The notes beneath the pieces are model-generated. The model worked only from the letters and a program-made list of their open reading frames with translations, did not search any database and had not been told where the DNA came from. From assembly GCA_965657135.1 (NCBI GenBank), contig CBFHNF010000005.1:62001-126000 (forward strand): 64,000 nt of DNA, written 5' to 3'. This document shows, piece by piece, positions 52,514 through 62,982 of this stretch; within the stretch, counting starts at the first letter, position 1; each line of letters opens with the position of its first letter. The stretch comes from HIMB11 sp965657135 (lineage in GTDB: Bacteria > Pseudomonadota > Alphaproteobacteria > Rhodobacterales > Rhodobacteraceae). Both the position numbers and the translations under genes were made by a program.

Positions 52514-52978
52514 ATGGTTGTGATCAAACTGTCTTGGAGTACGGAAGCAGATCGCACATTGGCGCTTCCCCAATATGAAACAGCTGGGGCTGCTGGTGCT
52601 GATCTACGTGCAAATTTTGGGGCAGATATACGTGACACAGGTGTCAATTTGGATGTGGGCCAGCGGGCATTGATCCCGACAGGGTTGCGAATGGAAATTC
52701 CACAAGGGTACGAGGCACAAGTGCGTGCGCGCTCTGGGCTTGCGTTAAAGCATGGGATTACCCTTGCGAATGCGATTGGCACGATCGACAGCGATTATCG
52801 CGGCGATTTGGGGGTCATTTTGTGGAATGGGGGAAGCGATGTATTTCAAGTGACCCACGGCATGCGCATTGCGCAGTTGGTGATTGCACCCGTTGTACAG
52901 GCCGCCTTTGAAATGACTCAGATTTTGGATGAAACGGATCGCGGTTCAGGTGGTTTTGGTTCGACAGGGGCCACGTAA
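52514..52978 (+). CDS. dut: dUTP diphosphatase
   Basis: 154 residues. AGAAGADLRA (motif 1), RARSGLALKHG (2), GTIDSDYRGDLGVILWN (3), RIAQLVIAP (4) and RGSGGFGSTG (5) are all present in order. It removes dUTP and makes dUMP for thymidylate. The usual trimeric form. Confidence 0.96.
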   Translation: MVVIKLSWSTEADRTLALPQYETAGAAGADLRANFGADIRDTGVNLDVGQRALIPTGLRMEIPQGYEAQVRARSGLALKHGITLANAIGTIDSDYRGDLGVILWNGGSDVFQVTHGMRIAQLVIAPVVQAAFEMTQILDETDRGSGGFGSTGAT

Positions 52979-52979
52979 T

Positions 52980-53960
52980 ATGACGCGGCGCTCACTTGTT
53001 AATAGTTTTGTTGTCGTGTTGATCTTAACAATATGGCTGTTCGCATCGCAAGCAACGACGTCGCAAATTCAAATTCTTGGCCAGTCTTTAGCTGGCTGGA
53101 GCGTCTTTATTTCAATTGTCGGTGGTATTTATTTATATCGTCAGCTTTTGAAATATCTGCGAACGCGCGCTCAGCCGGCCACAACGATCCCCTCAAAAAC
53201 CCAGAGTCCATTTTCAAGTATAGAGTTAGAGCGATACGCACGTCATATTGTCATGCGTGAAATAGGTGGGGTCGGCCAAAAGCGTTTGAAAGACGCCAAG
53301 GTTCTGGTTGTCGGTGCAGGTGGGCTAGGGGCGCCCGCGTTGCAATATTTGGCTGCAGCTGGGGTTGGCACGATCGGGATCATCGACGATGATACAGTCG
53401 AAAACGCAAATTTGCAGCGACAGGTTATCCACACTGAAGAGGGCATTGGAACGCCAAAAGTTTTTTCAGCCAAGGCACATATGATTGCGCAAAATCCCCA
53501 CATCGACATAAAGACTTACAATCGGCGATTGACGCGCGATATCGCGAATGAATTGATCACTGAATATGATCTGATCCTTGAAGGTAGCGATAATTTTGAA
53601 ACCAGATATCTGGTAAATGAAATTGCAGTTGCTCAGCAAAAACCAATGGTATCTGGGGCGCTGAGCCAATGGGAAGGTCAGATCTCGGTGTTTGATCCTG
53701 CGCGAAATGGCCCATGTTACCGGTGTATTTTTCCCGAAAAACCTACTGATGGGTTGGCCCCAAGTTGCGCTGAGGCTGGTGTGTTTGCGCCATTACCGGG
53801 TGTTATTGGATCAATGATGGCATCCGAGGCAATGAAGCTGATCCTAAAGACTGGCAGCACATTGACAGGATCAATGATGATTTATGATGCGCATTTCGGC
53901 GAAACCCGACAAATCAGATTGAACAAACGCGCAGATTGCCCTGTGTGCGCGCACGCGTAA
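52980..53960 (+). CDS. Membrane-anchored ThiF/MoeB/HesA-type adenylyltransferase
   Basis: 326 residues from ATG 52980. Two N-terminal membrane segments (LVNSFVVVLILTIWLFA and LAGWSVFISIVGGIYLY) precede the E1-like domain: YARHIVMREIGGVGQKRL, GAGGLGAPALQYLAAAGVG nucleotide site, ENANLQRQV, and zinc cysteines in CYRC and CPVC. It would adenylate the C-terminus of a ubiquitin-like sulfur carrier (MoaD, ThiS or another). Anchoring in the membrane is unusual for MoeB; the partner is not encoded here. Confidence 0.88.
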   Translation: MTRRSLVNSFVVVLILTIWLFASQATTSQIQILGQSLAGWSVFISIVGGIYLYRQLLKYLRTRAQPATTIPSKTQSPFSSIELERYARHIVMREIGGVGQKRLKDAKVLVVGAGGLGAPALQYLAAAGVGTIGIIDDDTVENANLQRQVIHTEEGIGTPKVFSAKAHMIAQNPHIDIKTYNRRLTRDIANELITEYDLILEGSDNFETRYLVNEIAVAQQKPMVSGALSQWEGQISVFDPARNGPCYRCIFPEKPTDGLAPSCAEAGVFAPLPGVIGSMMASEAMKLILKTGSTLTGSMMIYDAHFGETRQIRLNKRADCPVCAHA

Positions 53961-53980
53961 ACCAAAAGAAAGACGTAAGT

Positions 53981-55993
53981 ATGAAAAACCCATTGCTGGA
54001 TCATTGGGATACACCTTTTCAGGTGCCGCCTTTTGCCAAAATCAAGACCTCAGATTTCGCACCTGCGCTGGAAAGCGCGATGCAAGAAAACTTGGAAAGA
54101 ATTGATGCAATCGCAACAAATCCAGCGCCTCCAACATTTGCCAACACGATTGAGGCGATGGAAACAACCGGCGAACTTATGCACAAAGTATTATCGCCTT
54201 TTTACACGATGGCGGGCGCACACACCAATCCAGATCTGGATGCATTGATGCGTGAATTTTCCCCTAAATTGGCAGCGCATGGTGCAAAAATTAGTGGAAA
54301 CAAAGATCTGTTTAAACGCGTCGAAACTCTTTGGAAATCCCGCGGGTCACTTGATTTAAGTGACGAACAGAAAATGCTCTTAAAGTCAGAGTATTTGGGA
54401 TTTGTCCGAGCGGGAGCTGCGTTGACTGGTGCCAAAGAAGTGCGATTAACCGAAGTCAAATCCAGATTGTCAGTTCTGTGCACGAATTTTGTTCAAAACG
54501 TTTTAGCAGACGAACGTGATTGGTATATGAAATTAGATGACGCTGATTTAGAGGGATTGCCGGATTTCTTGATCCAAGCTGCGAAAAATGCAGGTCAGGA
54601 CAAGGGCATCAATTCTGCAATCATTACGACGTCACGTTCTTTAATCGTGCCTTTTTTGCAATGTTCGCCGCGACGCGATTTGCGCGAGCGCGCGAAACGT
54701 GCATGGGATCAGCGGGGGGCTAACGGTGGCGAATACGATAACCTAAAAATTGCCCAAGAAATCCTATCCTTGCGTCAAGAGCGCGCAGAGCTACTGGGAT
54801 ATGCAAATTTTGCGGAATTCAAACTTGAAACAGAAATGGCAAAAACACCCGAAACGGTTCGCAAGTTTCTGATGGACGTCTGGGAACCCGCAAAGCGTGC
54901 TGCAGAAAAAGATGCTAAGATTCTGTCTGATTTACTGCACGCTGATGGGTTTAACGGCGCATTGCAAACATGGGATTGGCGGTACTACGCGGAACAAAGA
55001 CGAAAGTCGGAATATGATTTGGACGAAGCAGAAATCAAACCCTATTTTGAATTGTCACAAATGATCAACGCATCCTTTCATGTGGCTGAACGTCTATTCG
55101 GACTTCGGTTTTATGCGATCGAACTTGAACTCTATCATCCTTATTGCAAGGCATGGCGAGTCACGCGTGATGGATCAGACGTTGCCATTTTTGTAGGTGA
55201 TTATTTTGCGCGTGGTTCCAAGCGTTCGGGCGCATGGTGTTCTGCGATGCGGGCGCAATCAAACTATCCAACCTCAGAAATTCCAATTGTTGTCAATGTT
55301 TGTAACTTTGCGAAAGGGGATCCATGCTTGTTGTCTACGGACGATGTGCGCACGCTATTCCATGAATTTGGGCACGCGTTGCATCAGATGTTATCGAATG
55401 TGACTTATCGATCGTTATCCGGAACCAACGTGGCTCGTGATTTTGTTGAATTGCCCAGTCAGCTGTATGAGCATTGGGCGATGTTACCTGAAATTTTAAA
55501 GAAATTCGCGCTACATGTTGAGACAGGAGAGCCAATTTCAGATGCATTGATCGAACGCATTGGCAATGCTGCAACCTATGACATGGGGTTTGAAACAGTC
55601 GAATATCTTGCATCGGCTTTGGTTGATTTAGAATTTCACATGCAGCCACTGGATAATGACATCATGACAGTTCAAAATCGTATTTTGACACAGATCGGAA
55701 TGCCCAGTCAGATAACAATGCGTCATGCGACGCCGCATTTCGCGCATGTTTTTGCGGGTGATGGTTATTCATCAGGCTATTACAGCTATATGTGGTCAGA
55801 GGTGATGGATGCAGATGCCTTTGCTGCGTTTGAAGAGGTTGATAATCCTTTTGATCCGGTCTTGGCAAAGCGTTTAGAGGAAAGCGTATTATCCAAGGGC
55901 GGATCGGTCGAGCCTGATGTTCTCTACACCCAATTCCGCGGACGCATGCCGGGGATAGATGCACTGTTGCAAGGACGTGGTTTGACTGGTTGA
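53981..55993 (+). CDS. M3 family metallopeptidase (oligopeptidase / dipeptidyl carboxypeptidase type)
   Basis: 670 residues from MKNPLLDHWDTPFQVPPF. Zinc motif HEFGH (in LFHEFGHALHQ), with downstream ELPSQLYEHW supplying the third ligand region; GYYSYMWSEV near the end is typical of Dcp/oligopeptidase A. It degrades short peptides in the cytosol or periplasm; no signal peptide is seen, so cytosol is likelier. Confidence 0.92.
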   Translation: MKNPLLDHWDTPFQVPPFAKIKTSDFAPALESAMQENLERIDAIATNPAPPTFANTIEAMETTGELMHKVLSPFYTMAGAHTNPDLDALMREFSPKLAAHGAKISGNKDLFKRVETLWKSRGSLDLSDEQKMLLKSEYLGFVRAGAALTGAKEVRLTEVKSRLSVLCTNFVQNVLADERDWYMKLDDADLEGLPDFLIQAAKNAGQDKGINSAIITTSRSLIVPFLQCSPRRDLRERAKRAWDQRGANGGEYDNLKIAQEILSLRQERAELLGYANFAEFKLETEMAKTPETVRKFLMDVWEPAKRAAEKDAKILSDLLHADGFNGALQTWDWRYYAEQRRKSEYDLDEAEIKPYFELSQMINASFHVAERLFGLRFYAIELELYHPYCKAWRVTRDGSDVAIFVGDYFARGSKRSGAWCSAMRAQSNYPTSEIPIVVNVCNFAKGDPCLLSTDDVRTLFHEFGHALHQMLSNVTYRSLSGTNVARDFVELPSQLYEHWAMLPEILKKFALHVETGEPISDALIERIGNAATYDMGFETVEYLASALVDLEFHMQPLDNDIMTVQNRILTQIGMPSQITMRHATPHFAHVFAGDGYSSGYYSYMWSEVMDADAFAAFEEVDNPFDPVLAKRLEESVLSKGGSVEPDVLYTQFRGRMPGIDALLQGRGLTG

Positions 55994-56023
55994 AAATGAG
56001 TCACTTTTTTTGAAGTGAGAGTG

Positions 56024-56052
56024 TTGACACTCACTCTCAGGGTGCCTACCTA
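56024..56052 (+). promoter_or_regulatory. Candidate promoter of groESL
   Basis: TTGACA (56024-56029) and TACCTA (56047-56052) with a 17-base spacer, just before the CIRCE operator, so bound HrcA would block early transcription. The -10 is weak. Confidence 0.5.
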
Positions 56053-56059
56053 TGCGTCG

Positions 56060-56086
56060 TTAGCACTCATTAGGTGTGAGTGCTAA
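56060..56086 (+). promoter_or_regulatory. CIRCE operator (HrcA binding site)
   Basis: TTAGCACTC - 9 bases - GAGTGCTAA, a perfect match to the CIRCE consensus, 45 bases before the groES start codon. HrcA binds it and represses groESL until heat shock. hrcA is not in this window. Confidence 0.96.
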
Positions 56087-56131
56087 TTGCCCGAAGAGGG
56101 TGAAATGAAACATATTTAGGGAGCCTCTGAA

Positions 56132-56419
56132 ATGGCATTAAAACCGCTTCACGATCGTGTTCTTGTTCGCCGCCTAGAAGGCGATGAGAAAACTGCTGGT
56201 GGTCTGATCATTCCTGACAGCGCAAAAGAAAAACCAGCTGAAGGTGTAATCGTTGCATGTGGCGAAGGCGCACGCAAAGACAGTGGCGAGTTGATCGCAA
56301 TGGCCGTCAAAGAAGGTGACAAAGTGTTGTTTGGCAAATGGTCAGGCACAGAAGTCACAGTTGATGGCGAAGAGCTGTTGATGATGAAAGAAGGCGACAT
56401 CTTGGGCATCTTGTCCTAA
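56132..56419 (+). CDS. groES: Co-chaperonin GroES
   Basis: 95 residues. LKPLHDRVLVRRLEGDEKTAGG with the mobile loop around TAGGLIIPDSAKEK. It caps the GroEL cavity as a heptamer. groEL follows after 45 bases. Confidence 0.97.
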   Translation: MALKPLHDRVLVRRLEGDEKTAGGLIIPDSAKEKPAEGVIVACGEGARKDSGELIAMAVKEGDKVLFGKWSGTEVTVDGEELLMMKEGDILGILS

Positions 56420-56464
56420 TCGCTGATCACAAGAATATTAACATTTTAGACGAGGATCTGCACA

Positions 56465-58117
<1,653 letters not shown>

Positions 58118-58152
58118 TCATCCCGCACCACTGCAAACCAGTGTTGTAATAG

Positions 58153-58187
58153 AAACCCGCGCACTTATTGTTGCGCGGGTTTTTTAT
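58153..58187 (+). terminator. Intrinsic terminator of groESL
   Basis: AAACCCGCGCA and TGCGCGGGTTTTTT with a short loop, a GC-rich stem followed by six T, 36 bases after the groEL stop. Confidence 0.92.
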
Positions 58188-58314
58188 TGCAAAAGTCATT
58201 TACGCGATCCGTTGATGCGTTTGTAAATCCTTGCAATTTTTGCGAAATAGGTGTCATTCGGCCTAAGTTAATGTGATGGACTGAATGCATCGGTCCGATT
58301 TAAAGGACGCGTTG

Positions 58315-59439
58315 ATGCAATTCGAACTCAACAATGTAACATACTTGGATATGGATGGATTGCAGGTCGGATCACTAGGGGTCAGTGGAACGCGTTTCGT
58401 TGATCAATCCTGTGAACGATCCATTGATGGGTCAGGTTATACCGTTTTGCCGGGTTTGATTGATATGCATGGGGATGGGTTTGAACATCACATGGCGCCG
58501 CGGCGTGGTGCGGTTAAGGATCTGGAAAATGGATTGCGGGCAACCTGTGCTGAATTAGCGGTGAATGGCATAACCACGGCTGTCATGGCGCAATTCTACA
58601 GCTGGGAAGGTGGCATGCGCGGGCCTGAATTTGCGAATGATGTATTTTCAATGTTGCTCGAACAGCGCGGAAAAACACCTGTTGATTTGATCCCCCAGTT
58701 GCGTTTTGAATATTTGATGCGCGACACATGGGGCCACGCTGCATCCATGATCCGTGACTATGAAATTCCGTATGTCGTTTTGAATGATCACGTGCCTCAC
58801 GAGGCACTGTTCCAATGGAAAAAGCCTTCGCGACTGACTGGACAGGCATTAAAAGCCAAACGTAGCCCAGAGGCGCATCTAGCCTTGTTACAACACATGC
58901 ATGATGGACGAGAGGGTGCATTAAAAGATTTGCCAGATTGGATCGCGAAATTCGATGATGTCATCTTTGCCAGTCACGATGATGCAACCCAAGATCAGCG
59001 CGAACATTTTTCGAACATGGGTGTGAACATCTCTGAGTTCCCCGAAACTCATGCGGCGGCGGCATGTGCGATAGAGCGCGACGAACCCGTAATTCTGGGG
59101 GCGCCCAATATCATGCGCGGTTCCTCACACAAAGGAAACGTGTCTGCGCGCGATTTGGTCGATCGCGGGCTTTGTACTGCGCTTGCTTCGGATTATCACT
59201 ATCCATCGCTTCTCATTGCGGCGCTTAATCTCGCATCTGATATTGGACTAAGGGATGCTTGGGATCTTGTGTCACGCAATCCTGCATCAATCTTGGGATT
59301 GGCTGATCGAGGAATAATCAGCGCAGGTAAGCGTGCAGATTTTATTGTATTGAATCCTGACATGAAGTTAGAAGCAACCTTTTCCAATGGCCGACCTGCC
59401 CATGTCAGCGGAGAGTTTGCCGCCCGCTTAATTTCTTAG
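58315..59439 (+). CDS. phnM: Solitary PhnM-like amidohydrolase
   Basis: 374 residues from ATG 58315. The metal motif DMHGDGFEHHMAPRRG and the later DYHYPSLL match alpha-D-ribose 1-methylphosphonate 5-triphosphate diphosphatase, the C-P lyase pathway enzyme. No phnG-L genes are near, so it may act in another pathway or serve distant phn genes. The stop overlaps the convergent purK stop (TTAG). Confidence 0.85.
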   Translation: MQFELNNVTYLDMDGLQVGSLGVSGTRFVDQSCERSIDGSGYTVLPGLIDMHGDGFEHHMAPRRGAVKDLENGLRATCAELAVNGITTAVMAQFYSWEGGMRGPEFANDVFSMLLEQRGKTPVDLIPQLRFEYLMRDTWGHAASMIRDYEIPYVVLNDHVPHEALFQWKKPSRLTGQALKAKRSPEAHLALLQHMHDGREGALKDLPDWIAKFDDVIFASHDDATQDQREHFSNMGVNISEFPETHAAAACAIERDEPVILGAPNIMRGSSHKGNVSARDLVDRGLCTALASDYHYPSLLIAALNLASDIGLRDAWDLVSRNPASILGLADRGIISAGKRADFIVLNPDMKLEATFSNGRPAHVSGEFAARLIS

Positions 59440-60506
59440 CTTGATATGATCCGGTTAAAGTGACCCATTTTGCGGCCCTTTTTGACCTCTGCTTTTCCAT
59501 AAATGTGTAATGATACTTTTGGATCTTTGGCCAATTCATCTAGGCGGCCCATGTCATCGCCAATAAGGTTTTCCATGATCACGTCCAATTGTCGTGATCC
59601 ATCGCCTAATGGCCAGCCACAAACGGCACGAATGTGTTGTTCAAATTGGTCAATTGCACATCCATTTTGCGTCCAGTGGCCAGAATTATGCACGCGCGGT
59701 GCGATTTCGTTCACGATCAAACCCTGTGGAGTGACAAACATTTCAACACCCATAACGCCCACATACTCTAGTGCGTTAAGTATTTTGCCTGCGATTAACG
59801 CCGCATCCATCGCCATCATTGCAGGAATTTCTGCGGGAATTGTCGTGGTATGCAAAATACCATCACGGTGCACGTTTTCACCTGGGTCATAACATGCAAT
59901 TTCGCCTGTAATCCCGCGTGCGGCAATGACAGAAATTTCGCGGGAAAAGGATACAAATCCCTCCAAAACGGATGGCGCGTCGGCCATGTCCCTATGGGCA
60001 TGTAGGATATCACTGGGTGATTTGAGGCGTGATTGTCCTTTGCCATCGTATCCAAAGCGGCGTGTTTTTAATATTGCAGGCAGGCCAATAGTGTCTGTAG
60101 CTGCTTCAAGATCTTCCAGTGTGTCAACCTGTGCGTATGGCGCTGTTTTTAGGCCCAACGCATTCAGGTAATCTTTTTCCGTAATACGATCTTGTGAGAC
60201 GCGCAGAGCCTCTCTATTTGGGTAGATCGGTTTGATCGCCTCAAGGATATCTAACGCTTCTGTCGGGATATTTTCGAATTCGTAGGTGATGACATCTACC
60301 GATTTTGCGAAAGCCTGCAATGCAGTCACGTCGTTATAGGGTGCTGTTGTGCACTTATCAGCAACCTGTGCTGCAGGCGGATTTGCACCAGGTTCAAATA
60401 CATGTGTCAAAAATCCCAAGCGACTCGCTGCAACAGACAACATGCGGCCCAGCTGGCCACCACCCAAAATACCAATGCGTGCACCTTGTGGAAGTGGGTT
60501 ACTCAT
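59436..60506 (-). CDS. purK: N5-carboxyaminoimidazole ribonucleotide synthase
   Basis: 356 residues from MSNPLPQGARIGILGGGQLGRM at 60506. ATP-grasp enzyme; KTRRFGYDGKGQ, and NEIAPRVHNSGHWT are hallmarks. It carboxylates AIR with ATP and bicarbonate in purine synthesis. The start overlaps the purE stop. The frame extends to 60578, but that part is purE in another frame. Confidence 0.95.
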   Translation of the reverse strand: MSNPLPQGARIGILGGGQLGRMLSVAASRLGFLTHVFEPGANPPAAQVADKCTTAPYNDVTALQAFAKSVDVITYEFENIPTEALDILEAIKPIYPNREALRVSQDRITEKDYLNALGLKTAPYAQVDTLEDLEAATDTIGLPAILKTRRFGYDGKGQSRLKSPSDILHAHRDMADAPSVLEGFVSFSREISVIAARGITGEIACYDPGENVHRDGILHTTTIPAEIPAMMAMDAALIAGKILNALEYVGVMGVEMFVTPQGLIVNEIAPRVHNSGHWTQNGCAIDQFEQHIRAVCGWPLGDGSRQLDVIMENLIGDDMGRLDELAKDPKVSLHIYGKAEVKKGRKMGHFNRIISS

Positions 60507-60990
60507 CATTCGGAACCTCGGGAATAGAAGCTGATAGCGCATCGCGCCACGCATCCAAACGCTCAGCCAGCGCATCATCAGATACGGCCAATATACCTGC
60601 GGCCATTAAGCCCGCGTTGGCCGCCCCGGCTGCACCAATGGCCATTGTGGCGACAGGAAACCCCTTGGGCATTTGTACGATCGAATACAGGCTATCAACG
60701 CCTGACAATGCCTTGGTTTGCACTGGGACGCCAACAACGGGAATGCGTGTTTTGGACGCCATCATTCCGGGCAAATGTGCAGCACCACCAGCACCTGCGA
60801 TAATAACCTTTAGCCCTTTGGCAGCAGCGGTTTTTCCATACTCCCAAAGGCGATCAGGTGTGCGGTGGGCTGATACGATCGCGGTTTCATAGCGAATTCC
60901 AAGGTCATCTAAAATCTCTGCGGCAAGCTTCATCGTTGGCCAATCTGATTGGCTGCCCATGATGATCCCGACTTGTGGTGATATGCTCAT
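60499..60990 (-). CDS. purE: N5-carboxyaminoimidazole ribonucleotide mutase
   Basis: 163 residues. GIIMGSQSDWPTM, SAHRTPDRLWEYGKTA and GGAAHLPGMMASKT are the class I PurE active-site motifs. It moves the carboxylate from N5 to C4. Coupled to purK, with which it acts in sequence. Confidence 0.96.
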   Translation of the reverse strand: MSISPQVGIIMGSQSDWPTMKLAAEILDDLGIRYETAIVSAHRTPDRLWEYGKTAAAKGLKVIIAGAGGAAHLPGMMASKTRIPVVGVPVQTKALSGVDSLYSIVQMPKGFPVATMAIGAAGAANAGLMAAGILAVSDDALAERLDAWRDALSASIPEVPNDE

Positions 60991-61040
60991 TATGCCCTCG
61001 TCACGCTGTCTGAGCGCGGCACTATAATCATTTCCAGAGC

Positions 61041-61265
61041 TTAGGCAATAATATCTGGCGTTAGACGATCTTCGATCATGGATATTTTGTCTTTCAGCAT
61101 CAGCTTTTTCTTTTTCAAGCGCTGGATTGTCAGCTGATCTGCAGTGCCCTTTTCAATCAATGCTTGGATTGCTTGGTCCAAATCTCGATGTTCGTCGCGC
61201 AGAACGCTGAGCTCTAAACGAAGCACATCGTCTGTCTTCATTGAAAAATCGTGTGGGGTTTGCAT
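61041..61265 (-). CDS. DUF465 (YdcH family) small coiled-coil protein
   Basis: 74 residues from MQTPHDFSMKTDDVLRLE; a TTG start at 61280 would add five residues. Heptad-like LRLELSVLRDEHRDLDQAI and LKKKKLMLKDKISMIEDRL form two helices with the KKxKLxLKDxI signature of DUF465. Function unknown. Confidence 0.87.
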   Translation of the reverse strand: MQTPHDFSMKTDDVLRLELSVLRDEHRDLDQAIQALIEKGTADQLTIQRLKKKKLMLKDKISMIEDRLTPDIIA

Positions 61266-61323
61266 GCGAGTGTAGTCCAAGTTTATCGGTTAACTATACT
61301 TTAAATTTTCCGACCTGCCTAGA

Positions 61324-61352
61324 CTTGCATTGTCGCAGTTCAGACCTCATAT
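61324..61352 (+). promoter_or_regulatory. Sigma-32-like heat-shock promoter of hsp20
   Basis: CTTGCAT (61324-61330) and CCTCATAT (61345-61352), 14 bases apart, close to the RpoH consensus CTTGAAA / CCCCATnT. It lies about 54 bases before the hsp20 ATG. Confidence 0.6.
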
Positions 61353-61358
61353 TTTGAA

Positions 61359-61380
61359 TGGGCCGCCGTTTTGGGGCCCA
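61359..61380 (+). promoter_or_regulatory. Leader hairpin before hsp20
   Basis: TGGGCC and GGCCCA flank a 10-base loop, immediately after the predicted start of transcription. It does not cover the AAGGAC ribosome site, so a thermometer role is uncertain; it may protect the 5' end. Confidence 0.45.
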
Positions 61381-61405
61381 ATTTACTGTCGCTTAAGATA
61401 AGGAC

Positions 61406-61825
61406 ATGACGATGACAAAACTTACATTGGGGTCGCATCCCCACATGCTTGGGTTTGAGCAGCTTGAACGCTTATTAGAACGCACCGCAAAAACCGGAAA
61501 CGAAGGCTATCCACCCTTTAACATTGAACAAACGTCTGACCGGGGCTATCGTATTACCCTTGCAGTCGCCGGATTTGCAGAAAGTGATTTATCAATCACA
61601 GTTGAAGATCGCCAACTGGTCATTCGTGGGCGCCAGAGTGATGATGGTGCAGAGCGGATTTATCTACATCGAGGAATTGCTGCGCGCCAATTTCAGCGCT
61701 CATTCGTTTTGGCAGAAGGCGTCGATGTGGGTGATGCAACAATGGAAAATGGATTGTTACACATCGATTTAACCCAAGTGATGCCAGAAACCGTCGTTCA
61801 AACTATAAAAATCAAACAGGGGTAA
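61406..61825 (+). CDS. Small heat-shock protein Hsp20 (IbpA-like)
   Basis: 139 residues. Alpha-crystallin domain from about 38 to 130: YRITLAVAGFAESDLSITVED, LVIRGRQSD and FVLAEGVDVGDATMENGLLHIDL. It holds unfolded proteins during heat shock. Two ATGs (61406, 61412) are possible. The DUF1150 gene follows after 4 bases. Confidence 0.92.
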   Translation: MTMTKLTLGSHPHMLGFEQLERLLERTAKTGNEGYPPFNIEQTSDRGYRITLAVAGFAESDLSITVEDRQLVIRGRQSDDGAERIYLHRGIAARQFQRSFVLAEGVDVGDATMENGLLHIDLTQVMPETVVQTIKIKQG

Positions 61826-61829
61826 GCAT

Positions 61830-62054
61830 ATGGAATATAACATGGAAAACATCGCATCAGACGATCGTATTGTTTATGTGCGACCCGTATCTGTTTCTAT
61901 CTTGCCCGATCACGTGCGTGATGAATTGGGAAATATAGACGAAATTTATGCCCTGCATTCTTCTAAAGGCGAACGCATTGCCTTGGTTGCCGAACGTGAA
62001 ATGGCGTTTTTGTTGGCACGCGAAAATGATTGGTCACCCGTCGGTGTCCACTAG
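61830..62054 (+). CDS. DUF1150 family protein
   Basis: 74 residues. VYVRPVSVSILPDHVRDEL and REMAFLLARENDWSPVGVH are the family signature. Regularly beside hsp20 in alphaproteobacteria, so a role in the same stress response is inferred; no activity is known. Confidence 0.87.
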   Translation: MEYNMENIASDDRIVYVRPVSVSILPDHVRDELGNIDEIYALHSSKGERIALVAEREMAFLLARENDWSPVGVH

Positions 62055-62098
62055 CAACATTTGATTGTACTTTCTTTGTAGGGTGGTAGCCTTTGGTC

Positions 62099-62980
62099 AT
62101 GACTGATTTTGAATGTGACTGGATTGATGCTTTTACCGACCAAGCCTTTGGCGGAAATGGCTGCGCAGTAGTTTATGATCATAATGGATTGCCCGATGAG
62201 GTGTGTTGTGCATTTGTTAAAGAAACCTCTTTGACCGAGTGTACCTTTGTGGGTCCGTCAAAAATTGCTGATTTCAAAGTTCGTTACTTTTTAGCTGGTG
62301 GCGAAATACCGTTTGCAGGACATCCAACGCTTGCAACAGCAGTTTCGCTTATCAATCGAGACCAAATTGACGGGACGCAGGTCACCTTTGAAACACGGGC
62401 TGGAATCGTTCCGATAGAAATTGATGAAAGTTTTGGCCTGCCGCGCATCACCATGACGCAGCCAGCCCCGGATTTTGGACCAGAATTGGATCCAGAACTT
62501 TTGGCGCGTATTGGTGGAATTGCTGCAGAAGATATCATTGCGCCGCCGCAAGTTGTCAGTACGGGGTTGCCCTTCTGCATTGTGATTTTGCGCAATCATA
62601 AGGTGTTAGAGCAGGTAACTTTGCACCCAGAACTTACTAAAAAATTTCGCGAAGCTGGCGTGTACCCAGGTTTGATGGAGCCATATTGGGCGACGCTCCA
62701 GGGATTTTCCGAAGTCGGTGACACATTTTCCCGACTTCCAATGTTGCCACCCAATCCAGCCGAAGACGCGTTTACAGGCTCTGCGACAGGCTGTTTGGCG
62801 GCCTATCTATGGTCGCGTGGTATGATTGAGGATCGCAATTTTATTGCAGAGCAGGGGCATTTAATGGGCCGACCTGGACAGGCCCAAGTGCAGGTTCTTG
62901 GCGCGCAGCGCAACATCCAAGGGGTACGCGTGGCCGGTCATGGCCACGTATTAATGAGTGGTAAGTTGCACTTGCAATAA
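62099..62980 (+). CDS. PhzF family isomerase
   Basis: 293 residues from ATG 62099. DAFTDQAFGGNGCAVVYD at the start, TECTF with the catalytic Glu region, GEIPFAGHPTLATA, and DAFTGSATGCLAAYL. The family does proton shifts or epimerisations; the substrate is unknown and no phenazine genes are near. It converges on trxB, 2 bases apart. Confidence 0.9.
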   Translation: MTDFECDWIDAFTDQAFGGNGCAVVYDHNGLPDEVCCAFVKETSLTECTFVGPSKIADFKVRYFLAGGEIPFAGHPTLATAVSLINRDQIDGTQVTFETRAGIVPIEIDESFGLPRITMTQPAPDFGPELDPELLARIGGIAAEDIIAPPQVVSTGLPFCIVILRNHKVLEQVTLHPELTKKFREAGVYPGLMEPYWATLQGFSEVGDTFSRLPMLPPNPAEDAFTGSATGCLAAYLWSRGMIEDRNFIAEQGHLMGRPGQAQVQVLGAQRNIQGVRVAGHGHVLMSGKLHLQ

Positions 62981-62982
62981 GG

